NCBI RefSeq assembly: GCF_900090045.1
Contig: NC_041785.1
Coordinates: 868,001 to 932,000 of the forward strand
Length of the DNA: 64,000 nt
DNA from: Plasmodium malariae
Taxonomy: Eukaryota; Apicomplexa; Aconoidasida; Haemosporida; Plasmodiidae
Direction of reading: 5' to 3'
This document shows positions 34,796 through 45,909 of this stretch, in pieces. The position numbers and the translations under genes were made by a program. Under the pieces are notes generated by a model. It worked only from the letters and a program-made list of their open reading frames with translations, made no database searches and was not told the DNA's origin. Position 1 is the stretch's first letter. Each line of letters opens with the position of its first letter.

Positions 34796-36066
34796 TACTC
34801 TTGTTTTACCGTGTAACATTGGTTATTCCTAAATTATTATCTATTATATTTTTTTAGCATAATTTAATTTTGACATTATATATTTTTGAAAAAAAAAGAA
34901 AAAATAAAAATAATAAAAAAATAAAATAGGTACATTTAGTCACATTTAAACAAACCAGTATTCAGCCTATTCATTTTAAAGACACATTAATATTCTTAAC
35001 GCTTTATCAAAAAATGTTAATGGTGAAAAATTTTATCAAAATGAAGAAAAAGGACTGTTTTTTTAAAGGGTCTTAATGCTTACACATGTATATCTCTTCT
35101 TATATATATATATATATTTATATTCGTATCTTAATCTAATTCAACTTTTGAGTGTTCAAAAGTGTTATACATTAATATATTACTTTGCCATATTTGCAAT
35201 TTTTAAAAGAATTTCTTATGAATATTTCGTATATATAACATTTTAATACAATTATATACATTATTTTATCTTTAAATTTTAAAATTGCCATTTGTAAAAA
35301 AGTAACACTGATCATGCACTCATTTATTTAATTGTTCGCCCATTAACTTGTTTATTTCCCATTTGGCTATTTATTTATTTATTCATTTATTTGTGTATCC
35401 GTTCATTTGTGTATTCGTTCATTTGTGTACTCATTCATTGGTGTATTCGTTCATTTGTGTAATCGTTTATTTGTGTATTCGTTCATTCGTGTATTCATTC
35501 ATTCGTGTATTCATTCATTCGTGTATTCATTCGTATGTTTATTTATCTATCTGTTTATTTAATTTAATTTTTTTTTTTTTTCCCTTTATTCAGCAATCAT
35601 GATAATCAGCTAAAACTCAAAAAAAATTTTAATTTTCTAAAATATTATGTATTATTTTGTACAGAAAAATAGAACTTGCTCAAAATAGTAAAAGAAAAAA
35701 AAAATTATTGTTTTTTTTTTAAAGTATTTAAAAAATTTATTTATAAAATTTACTTTAAAAAAAATAAACATTCCTCTAATTAAATGAATCCAAAAAAAAT
35801 TTTTTAATGATTCAAGCAATAAATAAATGTAAAGCAATTACAACATCTATCTTTTCAAAAGATGGAAAAAGCAAAAATATTTTTTCTATATTTTTTTACA
35901 ATAATATATATTAACACCATAATATTATTAGAACACATTATATCTCCATTACGTGTAAATATGCCTTTTTGTCCCTGTCACATTACTGTATATTAAATGA
36001 AGTATTAATATTTCTTCCTTTTTTTTTCTTTTTTTTCTGTAAAAGAAATAAATTTGTTATGTCAAA
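34796..36066. other. Intergenic region
   Basis: A+T-rich spacer between two + strand genes, holding a 16-bp minisatellite (listed), poly-A/T tracts near 35,565 and 35,700, and a T-rich stretch before the DRG1 ATG. No gene seen. Confidence 0.65.
35385..35540. repeat. 16-bp minisatellite
   Basis: About nine copies of a 16-bp unit, consensus GTTCATTTGTGTATTC with A/G, T/C and G/T variants (ATTCATTCGTGTATTC towards the right end). The unit is not a multiple of three, and the + strand frame reading through it (Phe/Ile/Cys/His/Val-rich) is a repeat artefact. Confidence 0.88.
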
Positions 36067-38162
36067 ATGGGAATTCTAGAGGTAAACGCATACATTAAAG
36101 CTTTTGCATAGTTTTAGCTTTGTGTGCTCATATTTGGTGTGCATAATTTTTTTTTTTCAGAAAATCAAAGAAATAGAGGCCGAGATGGCCCGAACCCAAA
36201 AAAACAAGGCAACTGAGGTAAGAAAGATGTGCACAATGTTTTATTCTATTTTAATATTTTTTTCCTTTTTATTTCATTTTTACTTCATTTTACTTCATTT
36301 TACTTCATTTGTACTTGTTCTCTTTCGCTTGGTCTTATTTTTCCATATATGAATTGTTCGAACAAATGGACTTCTTTTTTTTAGTATCATTTGGGTCAAT
36401 TAAAAGCTAAATTAGCGAAGTACAGGTACAAGCAAAGAAATATTTCGTGTTTCCATTTTAAAATTTTGTTCATTCCTTTTATTACAACATTGTGTAAAAT
36501 TGTTCATTTATATTATTACTTTATATTATAATTTGTACACATGTCTACTTATGCATTCCGTTTGATATTATAACATTATTTATATCTTTATTATTTTATA
36601 ACATTTTACTGTCAGATCACAACTACTTGAAGCTCCAAAAGGGGGGAAGAGAGGAGAGGGTTTCGATGTACAGAGGTTCAAATAAAAAGAGAAATGAAAA
36701 TTAAAGAATGATATCACTGCATAGATAAAAAAAAAAAAAAAGAAGAGAATTGTTTGAATGTAACACACAAAATAAGTAAATTATTATTATTATTATTTTA
36801 TTATTAGACAAGGAGATGCGAGAATATGCTTAATCGGTTTTCCCTCCGTTGGGAAATCAACACTTTTATCAAAAATAACAAGTACAACATCTGAAATCGC
36901 TGATTATGAATTTACTACATTAACGTGTAAACCAGGTACAATTCTAATAAAGCGCAAATACGAATTTAAGCAGCTTCTAAATTGCGGTTATGTTCTGTTT
37001 ACTTGTACGTCTTTTCGTTTATTCTATTTTTGTTCTACTGTCCAATTTTTTTTTTTTTTTAACAGGAATTGTAAGTTACAAGGATTCAAAAATTCAGTTA
37101 CTTGATTTACCAGGGATTATTCAAGGCGCAGCAGAAGGCCGTGGAAGAGGCAGACAAGTACAGAAGGAGAAAAAAAAAATATTTTAAAATTTTTATAATG
37201 TAAAAATAATAATCGTATGGAATGTATATTTTTAATTTTACTGTGACTGCTATTTTTTTAAAATAGGTAATTGCTGTAGCAAAATCCTGTGATATGATTA
37301 TGATGATATTGGATGCAACCAGAGACAATAGACAAAAAATAAAACTAGAAAAGTATTTTTTTTTTTTTTCTTTTTTTTAAATACTCTAAATAATATATAA
37401 AGCATAGTATATGTAAATGAGAGTATTATAAAATTTGATTTTTTTTTTTTTTAGTGAATTGAAATCAGTGGGAATAAGAATTAATCAAGAACCGCAAAGG
37501 GTAAGTAGTATGAAAAATGTCCTAAGAAACAAATTTATTGTTTCTTTTATTAATATTGTTAGTGTTTTTATTATTATTATTATCCTTATCTTACATATTT
37601 TAAGAAATAAATTACCAGACTAATGATTACTTCACTTTTTTACACTTATCAGATAACATTAACGAGAAAGAAATTAGGGGGTGTTGTCATAAATAGCACT
37701 GTTCCATTAACTAAAGTAATTATATTAAATATTTTAATTTTTTTTTTTATTATTCTTTTTGTTCAATTGTTAATGTTGTTATTACGAATGCCATTGTTAT
37801 TGTAACTATAATATACATTATTGTTTTCACAATTGTTAATATTTTTCCTTTTTCAGATGGACAACAAACTTATAATGAGCATACTCCACCAGTACAAAAT
37901 ACATAACTGTAATTTGTTATTTAACGAAGATGCTACTGTAAGAAACCCTATTGTGGATAACCCAAGAACTCATGGCGTCAATAATATCAAATACTTTTAT
38001 TTTTCTTTTTTTTTCATAGGTAGATGATCTCATTGATGTTATAGAAGGAAACAGAAAGTATATAAAGTGCATTTATGTGTACAACAAAATAGATATGTTA
38101 CCATTGAAGGAGATTAATACTATTGCTTCAGGGTATATCGGAGTTTGTATATTTTAAATACG

Positions 38163-38213
<51 letters not shown>

Positions 38214-39047
38214 AGTCTTATTATTTATAAGCTTTCTGTACATTTTGAACATTTCTTACGTTTTGTATTATAGTGAGAACACCGTTGTAATAAGTAGTAG
38301 CAAATCATGGAATTTGGATGTATTGAAAGAATATATATTTCAAAAGTTGGAAATTATTCGAGTGTACACAAAAGTTCGCAAAGAAAAACCTGATTTTACA
38401 AATCCCATTACGTTGACTAGACAAAGAGGTAACAAGAGATAAGGGGAAAAATTGAAAAAAGAAAAAAACGAAAAAAGACAACATATATAAAAAGAGTAAT
38501 ATTTTTTATTTTCTTCATTATTTTATTTTTTTCTTTTCTCATTTTCTTCCCTTTTTGCATTCTACCGGCTGATATGAATTTCTTAAGTACATAAAAGAAA
38601 ATGTTCTATATTTCCACATTTTTCAGGAAGTCAAACTGTTGAAGCTGTGCTTAGTCAAATACATAAAGTAATGAGAACAATGATAAGAAATAAATGCGAA
38701 ATTTTTTTTTTTTTTTTTAAGATATAATATTTTGCATAACGTATAAATGACAATTTTAATTTTAGGACATGATTAAAGATTTTAAATTTGCGTTAGTTTG
38801 GGGAAGAAGCACAAAACACAACCCACAAAGAGTTGACTTGCGTAAGCCAAAAATGGATATACCCACATATATACATACGTACATACATATATATATATAT
38901 ATATATGTATGGCACTTGCACGCGTTAATGTGGGCATACCTATTCACTTATATACCATTTTACATACGATTTGTTCAATTTTTTTTTTTTAAATCAGATC
39001 ATAAACTAGCTGATGAAGACGTTATACAGATTGTAAAAAATGGCTAG
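36067..39047 (+). CDS. DRG1: Developmentally regulated GTP-binding protein 1 (DRG1)
   Basis: Fifteen exons: 36067-36081, 36161-36217, 36385-36425, 36616-36675, 36808-36935, 37066-37157, 37267-37352, 37455-37500, 37653-37715, 37857-37937, 38020-38132, 38274-38428, 38627-38667, 38766-38841, 38998-39047. All are GT...AG, all phases agree, and the product is 367 residues, the same length as human DRG1. DRG1 is an Obg-family translational GTPase acting at ribosomes with a DFRP partner. Visible: N-terminal helical pair ([20 protein letters not shown]), G1 GFPSVGKST, switch region ending [10 protein letters not shown]3 [11 protein letters not shown], the DRG-specific insert, G4 NKID, and a TGS domain ending [16 protein letters not shown]...DVIQIVKNG. 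Exon 1 is only 15 bp. This intron density contrasts with the mostly single-exon neighbours. Introns are T-rich, and one holds a (TA)n run at about 38,168-38,209. Confidence 0.95.
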
Positions 39048-39598
39048 CTAGAATAAAACAAAAAAGGATGTTTTTTTTTTTTTTTTTCTTTGTTTCATAT
39101 CAAATTATTATTGTCTTTGAAAGTATGCTATTATAGTGTATATATTATGCAAAGAATAATATTCTCTACAAAGATGTTAATAAGCGATTTTTCTTTTCCT
39201 ACTATTTTGTTCTTTTTTTCATTTTGATATTAATATGGTTATACTAATTTTCTTTTTCTTTTGATTTTTTTTAGAGCCAAATAAAAAATAAATACAAAAT
39301 CTATTAAATATCATTGATGATCAACACCTTTTTTTATTTTATGTTACATTTTTGTTTATCTTCTCTATTTTATGCGAAACGCAAAAAAAACAGAAAATAA
39401 AATTTTTGGTATTTTTAAAAATTTATGCAGAAGTTTTAATAAAGTATTAAATACACATTAAAAATAAAAAATGGGAAAATATGCATATACGTAAATACAT
39501 ATATGCATTGGTGTATATACGTATGTATATATATATATACAGACGCACACTTGCGTGTCCGTTGTGTAACACAGTTTATCCGTTTAATTGGCTTATAT
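39048..39598. other. Convergent 3' spacer
   Basis: Shared 3' flank of DRG1 (+) and ribosomal protein S13 (-). Poly-T near 39,071, A+T-rich elsewhere, with a short (TA)n/ACGTA-rich stretch around 39,490-39,545. No gene seen. Confidence 0.65.
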
Positions 39599-40054
39599 CT
39601 ATGCAATAAGTGCGCTAGCCGTACTGGACTGATATTTCCAGTTGGATGGTAACAATTTTTTTCTTTTGTAATATCTCGATATTCTATGTATTTTGGACTC
39701 GGTTAAAATTAATCTGAATTTGCAATCTTTATCCTTTTTATTTTTTTCCAAATGTTTTCTCATTGATACAGCTTTTTTTATTAAAAAATACAAATCTTCC
39801 GGAATCGTCGTAGCAACACCATGGGCTCTTAATATTCTTAAAATTTTATTTCCTGTAACTGCCTTTACCTGTGGTATACCATAATTATCTCTTAACGTTG
39901 CACCTATTTGAGATGGTGTTTGTCCTTTCTTTGCTAATTTAATTATTGCATCTTCTATTTCTGATGGTTTTTGTTTCAACCAACTTGGCTGTTTTCTTTT
40001 GTATGGAATTGTTGAGCTAGATATACCTTTTCCTTTACCGTACATGCGACCCAT
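39599..40054 (-). CDS. RPS13: 40S ribosomal protein S13 (uS15)
   Basis: A 151-residue protein, the same length as human RPS13, and it aligns across its whole length: [12 protein letters not shown] start, [86 protein letters not shown], and [17 protein letters not shown] end. It is a component of the small ribosomal subunit that binds 18S rRNA. The ATG at 40054 gives the universal eukaryotic start MGRM. An upstream in-frame TTG is not a credible start. Immediately 5' of the ATG the minus strand reads tttttgcttgcag then AAGAAACA-ATG, a good splice acceptor, so a 5' UTR intron is likely. Confidence 0.98.
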   Translation of the reverse strand: MGRMYGKGKGISSSTIPYKRKQPSWLKQKPSEIEDAIIKLAKKGQTPSQIGATLRDNYGIPQVKAVTGNKILRILRAHGVATTIPEDLYFLIKKAVSMRKHLEKNKKDKDCKFRLILTESKIHRISRYYKRKKLLPSNWKYQSSTASALIA

Positions 40055-41089
40055 TGTTTCTTCTGCAAGCAAAAATTATGCAAATACTTGTATGTATTTG
40101 TATATACACAAATTAATGTGTTAATATATATATATATGTTTGCGTAAATAATATATTCCTACTATCCCTATATTGTAATAATAATTACAAATGTAATAGT
40201 ACTCTTTCAATTTAATTTCGTTCTTCAAAAAAAAAATTAAAAAAAAAAATATTCCTCTCTTTGCTTAAATAAACACTATATTTTTTTTTTTTATTAACAA
40301 AACTAAATGCAAGTTAATTATATTTTATATTCAAATTTAAATACATTTACAAATTTTGTTCATTTCAATAATTAAAACTATAAGCAACTGAACAAAATGT
40401 TCTTATACATATTTGAAAATATTTAATTTAGCTACTGCAGAGGTACATTATATTACATATATGTATATATAATGATTTATTACATTTTTACGAATGTTTC
40501 CTTTTTTACCTTAGTGATTAAACGAAAGATATGTACTTTTACAATTATATATATTATATATATAACAATATTATATATAAATTAAATGTTTTTTTTTTTC
40601 TTATAAAATGTTAGAAATCTCTTTTCTGTGTTTTGAAAGAAAAAAAAAACTTTATACATTAAAAAATTTATTATTTTTTCATTTATAATTTATAGAAAAT
40701 TTAATAAACAAACATCTTTTTATTTTTTCTTATTTTTCATCCTAGATATTTTTTTTTATAAAATTCTTTGAACTTTTCAATAAAACAGTTGTGAACATAA
40801 AAAATAGTAGCTTTTTTGCTATTTTTTTTTTTCTTTGTATGTAAAATATATTATTGTGCACATATGCATAATATATATATAATATATGCTTATTTCAAGT
40901 GTAGTAAATTTGTACATCAAAAATACTATCTCCTTAAAACAAATAAATAGAGACTGTTAAAATTTGTGCACATTTTCTATTATTGCATTACTAATTGCAT
41001 CTTTGTATGCTATTAAACAATGTTAAAAATGTACATAATTTTATAAAGTTGTTATTGATTATATTTATTTTTCTTCCTTTTTTATGTAT

Positions 41090-41170
41090 GCGTTTTTTCT
41101 AACTATCAACGAGGTGACCTAGGGGTACGGAACTCACCAATCCTCTTAAAATTGTCCGTTAAAGGGGGAA
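41090..41170. promoter_or_regulatory. G+C-richer island with hairpin and G-box-like site
   Basis: Stands out from its flanks. GGTGA near 41113-41117 can pair with TCACC near 41134-41138, and outer GAGG with CCTC, enclosing CCTAGGGGTACGG. AGGGGGA at 41163-41169 fits the (A/G)NGGGG(C/A) G-box pattern. It lies about 1.1 kb upstream of S13 and 320 bp upstream of the candidate spliced gene on the + strand. Could be a promoter element or a small structured RNA; no known RNA family was recognised. Confidence 0.35.
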
Positions 41171-41487
41171 AATATATTTTTGCTTAATTTTCTGTTATTA
41201 ACAATTTTTATATGCTTATTTTTTAAGTGAAATTATTTATTTATTTATTCATTCATTTATTATTTTATTCTTCTTTGTTTTTTATTTTATTTTATTTTAT
41301 TATTTTTTTTTTTCATTTAACGTTAAAAGATGTATAAAAAGATAAAAACTTTTTATAAATGTTTGAGTAATGTTGTATATATGGATTTAACCATATGCTT
41401 AAACGGATGAAAGTAAAAATGTAAAGTTCTTCCCCATTAAGCAAGGATATAACATTATAAAATAAAAAATATTATTAATGTACACGT

Positions 41488-41906
41488 ATGTATTTGAAAC
41501 AAATTAATCTTTCCTTCAGCGAATTTCATTATCTAATAGTTAATAACTTTTTACTTTCCAATACAAAAAAGAAGAAAAAAGTGGATACCTTAAGGAATTT
41601 CTTTTTATCCTATGTTAGAATTTTTAATTTGGTCGTGCTTTATGTTTTTTTGCTGTGCCCTCTTATTCCTGTAATGATATAACATATATTTGTATGATAA
41701 TCATTACATTGTATTATAAGAGGCTTTATAAAAAAAAAAAAATTTCCCCTATCTCATGGGTACCGAATGAATATTAATATATATGATATTTTTTTATGAA
41801 GAAATGTATAATAGTTTTATCATTTTATTCATTTTATTAAGGAAAACAAAAGATGTGTGTGTGTGTGTGAATAAATATATAAAGAACGATATCCAACGCG
41901 TATGCG

Positions 41907-41938
<32 letters not shown>

Positions 41939-42814
41939 CCTTTATAGAAAGACCAATATTTGAAAAGAAACAAATCCTACGTTCTTTTTATAGTCTAAAA
42001 TTATGTGTTAAACTTTGAATCAGTGTAAAAACTGGGCACCTTTTATAAACTAATTATTAAAACAACATAAATATCTCTACAACTAAATGAGGGTTTACAA
42101 AAGAAAAGGAAAAAAGTTCATCATATCATATGAACATCATACAGTTAAAAAGTTTAGTTAAAAAATGTACACTTTTATTCATATTTTGAATAAAATTAAA
42201 AATATTTTTTTTTTTTTTTTTGATTATTTTATACTTAAATTTATCTATCAATAATTGGTGAAACGTGTAAATTTAAAAAGAAAAAAACAGTTTAATTAAA
42301 AAGTATGGTTTTTTTTTTTCGAAATGATAAAAAAAACAAATTCTATTATCTACTTCATTATAAAGCTGCTTCCTGATCATAACTGTAAGTCTATGTAATG
42401 TTTCGAAGGAACGGATAAGCAATAAAGAATTATTTCCGTATTTATTTTCCTTAGAAATGTAAAATGAAGTAATATAGTATGATTCTTATTATATGTATAT
42501 GATGTATACTTATTTTTGTACGTATGTATATGCTTACATATATATTTGTATGAGCCTATAATTGTTCTTCTACTTAATTTTATCTAGCGCACTTGGTGGT
42601 GTGAAGGTGCAATAGCAATATATATTCCCGGTTCATTTGTAAATCAGGTTATTAACAAAAAAATAAAAATGAAAAAGTACAGTACATCATTCTCAACAAT
42701 TTTATTGATAAAAATAGCTAATACGAAAGTATATATTTTTAGTTAGGAATTATTGTATCTGTTACACTAAGTGTTCCTTACTATAAAAACATGTTCATAC
42801 AAACGCATAAATAA
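41488..42814 (+). CDS. Candidate small three-exon membrane protein (uncertain)
   Basis: Proposed exons 41488-41670, 42588-42647, 42743-42814 join in phase 0 throughout and give 104 residues. Exon 1 is an ATG-initiated frame ending in a hydrophobic helix (FNLVVLYVFLLCPLIP) followed by GTAATG. Exon 2 follows a TTTTATCTAG acceptor and reads TWWCEGAIAIYIPGSFVNQ, with two adjacent tryptophans and composition unlike the surrounding non-coding DNA. Exon 3 follows ATTTTTAG and reads LGIIVSVTLSVPYYKNMF to a TAA. The family is not recognised. The first intron would be long (about 0.9 kb). Another exon-like ATG stretch (42324-42384, MIKKTNSIIYFIIKLL with a GTAAGT donor) lies between but does not join in frame. 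The minus strand of exon 2 is also briefly open, so orientation is not certain. Confidence 0.3.
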
Positions 42815-44562
42815 ACAAATATATATATGTTAAATTTTTTGAGAATGCTATTTTTCTTTAGTAATATCGCTTTAACTAACGTTCACCTTTTCACACCTTG
42901 TGTGCACATATGATTGTTTATAACACTTGTGTTAACAGTACATATAAAACGTTATGATACAAGTGCTGTATATGATATATATACTTATGTTATTACTCTC
43001 TTTTTCGTCTCTGATTGTTAGTTAATTAAAATGTAACGAATTCAGTAATATAACAGTGAGAGATAATGGTGAAATATCCTACGTTCTTAAAATAAAAAAT
43101 TATGTACCTTTTACTTTTGAACTAAAAAAAGATTCAACTACAACTGAAGTGCGCCTATATATAAACTTATTGAAAGATTTGTAAAATTAATAAGAAAGGG
43201 TAAAGCTATGTATATATATACGTATATACATATATATATGTGTACATTTTTTTTTTTTTTTTTTGCTAAATGTACTCCACTTCCGTATACCAAAACATAA
43301 GATATGGAAAAGTAAGATCTGGCGGAAAATAAAATTTATCTTAATTATACATTTACTTAATTGTTTATTTTATTTATTCATTTATTATTATTATTATTAT
43401 TATTTTTTTTTTTTTTTTTAAAGAAAAAAAAATAATTTCTTTGCCTTTCAAACACAAACCGAATTACGTTTTTGAAAAGATAATTCATCCTTAAAAAAAA
43501 AAAAAAAAAAAAAAACATACTCAAATGCTTAACATTTATATATATATTTGCATTAATTTGTATAAGCATATATTATATTATACATATAAACATTCTCCTT
43601 TAAAAAATAAACTTAAAAAAATTGCTGCTACATACAATACACGTATAATCGTAAAACTTTATAAAACAAAATAAATTGCGAATATTCATAATAATTAACA
43701 AAATAAAATAAAAATAAAAAATAACCAACGTTTTTATATTAAAATATAAAATAATATTCATGTACATGTTTACACATATTTATATATATATAAAATTAAG
43801 TATTATGATTTCTTTTATTTATATATTTTGTTTTAATTAATCATTTCATTTAAACAAAAAAAAAATAATAATTTGTTTTTTCAGCCATATTTCCATAAAA
43901 AGTAAAAAAAAAATTGTTTAAAATATAAAAAAGCAGAATTGATAACTTTTTTTCTATTAGTACATTAAAAAGTAAAATACACGCATAATATATATTATTA
44001 ATCATGTAAAAATAGTAATAATAAACAACACGTTTGAGAAATTTATATGTAAATAATATGTATTAGCATTATTACGAAAAGTTAAAATTTTTTTAGAAAT
44101 TAAAATATAATTTACTTTAAGCATTGTTTTTTATCATGTTTAACACAAAAGCTTGTAACTATTTTAACCTTCCAAAGAATAGAAAAATATAAAACTACCT
44201 TAATACGTATCATTAGATTATTCGAGGTAAGCTTTTAAAATACGAATGTGTTATTATCACATTTTAATATATATATATATATATGTATATAATATGAGTG
44301 TACATGTATTTATGTAAGCACATATTACAGTGTATATGTTTACATGTATGTAATTTCGTACCTAAAGAACTTAAAATGAAGAGGCAAAAAAATTTGAGTG
44401 AAATACACATATAAAATGCTAATGATGATGTAAAGAATTATATAAAAAAATATTTTTTTTTATAACACAAATTTATCATATATATATGTGTATATTATAT
44501 ATGAGTAAATGTATGCATTATATATGCTTAAATGTACGAATTATATATGCGTAAATACATGA

Positions 44563-44595
<33 letters not shown>

Positions 44596-44740
44596 TGTAT
44601 GTATGTATGTATGTATGTATGTATGTATGTATGTATGTATGTATGTATGTATGTATGTATGTATGTATGTATGTATGTATGTATGTATGTATGTATGTAT
44701 GTATGTATGTATGTATGTATGTATGTATGTATGTATGTAT
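44563..44740. repeat. (ATGT)n tetranucleotide array
   Basis: About 44 uninterrupted copies of ATGT, flanked on the right by degenerate ATGTGTATATACGT-like units to about 44,860. Because neither strand of the unit contains a stop, long Met-Tyr-Val-Cys and Ile-His-Thr-Tyr frames are open in several phases on both strands; none is a gene. Confidence 0.97.
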
Positions 44741-45459
44741 TATATGTTCGTATATGAATGTGTATATACGTATGTGCGTATATGAATGTGTATATATGTA
44801 GGTGCGTATATGCATATGTATATATGTATGTGCGTATATGAATGTATATATGTATTATGTCGTATGCATATAATTTATAACGAAGAAAAATAAAAATATT
44901 GTTACCATATATATACATGACGTATTTTTAATTTTTGCCAATATATATTTAAGTTATTACTTCTATTTGCTTAATTTTTTTTATTAGTCTTTTTGTAAAG
45001 AATGCATATATACATATTACTACTTATAAATGTATTTTGTAATATATATTGTATCTTAATATTATGTGCATAAGTAAAAAGAACACATTTTTTATCATTA
45101 CTTTTGATATATATATATATATATATTTTTTTTTTAATATAAAATATACATTTTCGTTATTTTATTTCTCGTTAAAAAGTAAAATTGTTGTGCATTATTA
45201 CATTTTTCCATGTTACCTTTTATTTCCCTTTTTTTGATTGCCTTTCACGTATTATCCTTTTCTTTATTTTTTTCTCTTTTTTATTTCAGATTTTGAAAAC
45301 ATCTTATTCAGATTACTATTTCTGTTAAACAAATATACATACACACAAAGATTTTTTTATTATTTCCAGAAAAAACAAATTAAAGTTTCCTTTTTTTTTT
45401 TTTTTTTTCTATATATATTTTCTTTTCTTTTTTAAATTATAAATAACATTTTAAGCAAA

Positions 45460-45909
45460 ATGGGGTTACATTTATTTCCAAAAAAACTTATGCATTTAAT
45501 AAATATGATAGTATCGGTCATATGCCCAGCAGTTAAAACATATAATTTACTATTAAATAAAAAAGATAAGCAGAATGAAGAATATGTGCAATATATTCAC
45601 TTTTTAACATACTGGATAATATATTCTTCGTACTCTTACCTTGAAGCCGTATTATTAACTCATATTATGAATTATATTCCTTTTTATTCTGAAATAAAAT
45701 TGATGTTTTTTTTTTGGTTATATAGTGATACTTTTCAAGGTGCAGGATATATTTATTTTAAATTTATTGAAAAGAATTATGCTCTCGTAGATAAAAAATT
45801 ATGTGATTTAGTTCAGAACAAATTACCGAAAAACGTAGCTAGCTTTTTCACATTTAATAAATCTGATAAAAAAATACAGAACAAAGCTAAAAGTACTGTG
45901 TCCAAATAA
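45460..45909 (+). CDS. HVA22/TB2-DP1/Yop1 family ER-shaping protein
   Basis: Single exon, 149 residues. The family (REEP5/Yop1/HVA22) forms hydrophobic hairpins that curve the ER membrane and stabilise tubules. The signature is clear: an N-terminal hydrophobic segment (LINMIVSVICPAVKTYNLL), then HFLTYWIIYSSYSYLEAVL, a second hydrophobic hairpin (IPFYSEIKLMFFFWLY), and the family end motif FQGAGYIYFKFIEKNY, followed by a basic tail with an amphipathic helix. ATG 45460 gives a complete domain. The leader has a TTATTTCCAG site near 45,370 that may end a 5' UTR intron. Family call is firm; which subfamily is not decidable here. Confidence 0.92.
   Translation: MGLHLFPKKLMHLINMIVSVICPAVKTYNLLLNKKDKQNEEYVQYIHFLTYWIIYSSYSYLEAVLLTHIMNYIPFYSEIKLMFFFWLYSDTFQGAGYIYFKFIEKNYALVDKKLCDLVQNKLPKNVASFFTFNKSDKKIQNKAKSTVSK

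Larger units (their letters stand above)
40055..45459. other. Large divergent intergenic region
   Basis: About 5.4 kb between S13 (-) and the HVA22-like gene (+). Contents: the S13 promoter; a G+C-richer island at about 41,090-41,170 (listed); exon-like stretches at 41,488-42,814 (listed); (TA)n near 41,908; poly-T near 42,210, 43,250 and 43,400; an extremely A+T-rich stretch at about 43,570-44,150; and the ATGT array at about 44,563-44,740. No other gene is supported. Confidence 0.6.

Noticed and set aside
35348..35602. 84-codon + strand ORF
   Set aside because: Translation of the 16-bp minisatellite followed by poly-T.
43570..44150. Extremely A+T-rich stretch as a possible centromere
   Set aside because: Too short compared with the multi-kilobase, repeat-structured Plasmodium centromeres, and flanked by ordinary spacer.
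44528..44918. Overlapping ORFs on both strands (MYVC and HTYI repeats)
   Set aside because: Translation of the ATGT array in several phases; no non-repeat coding sequence.
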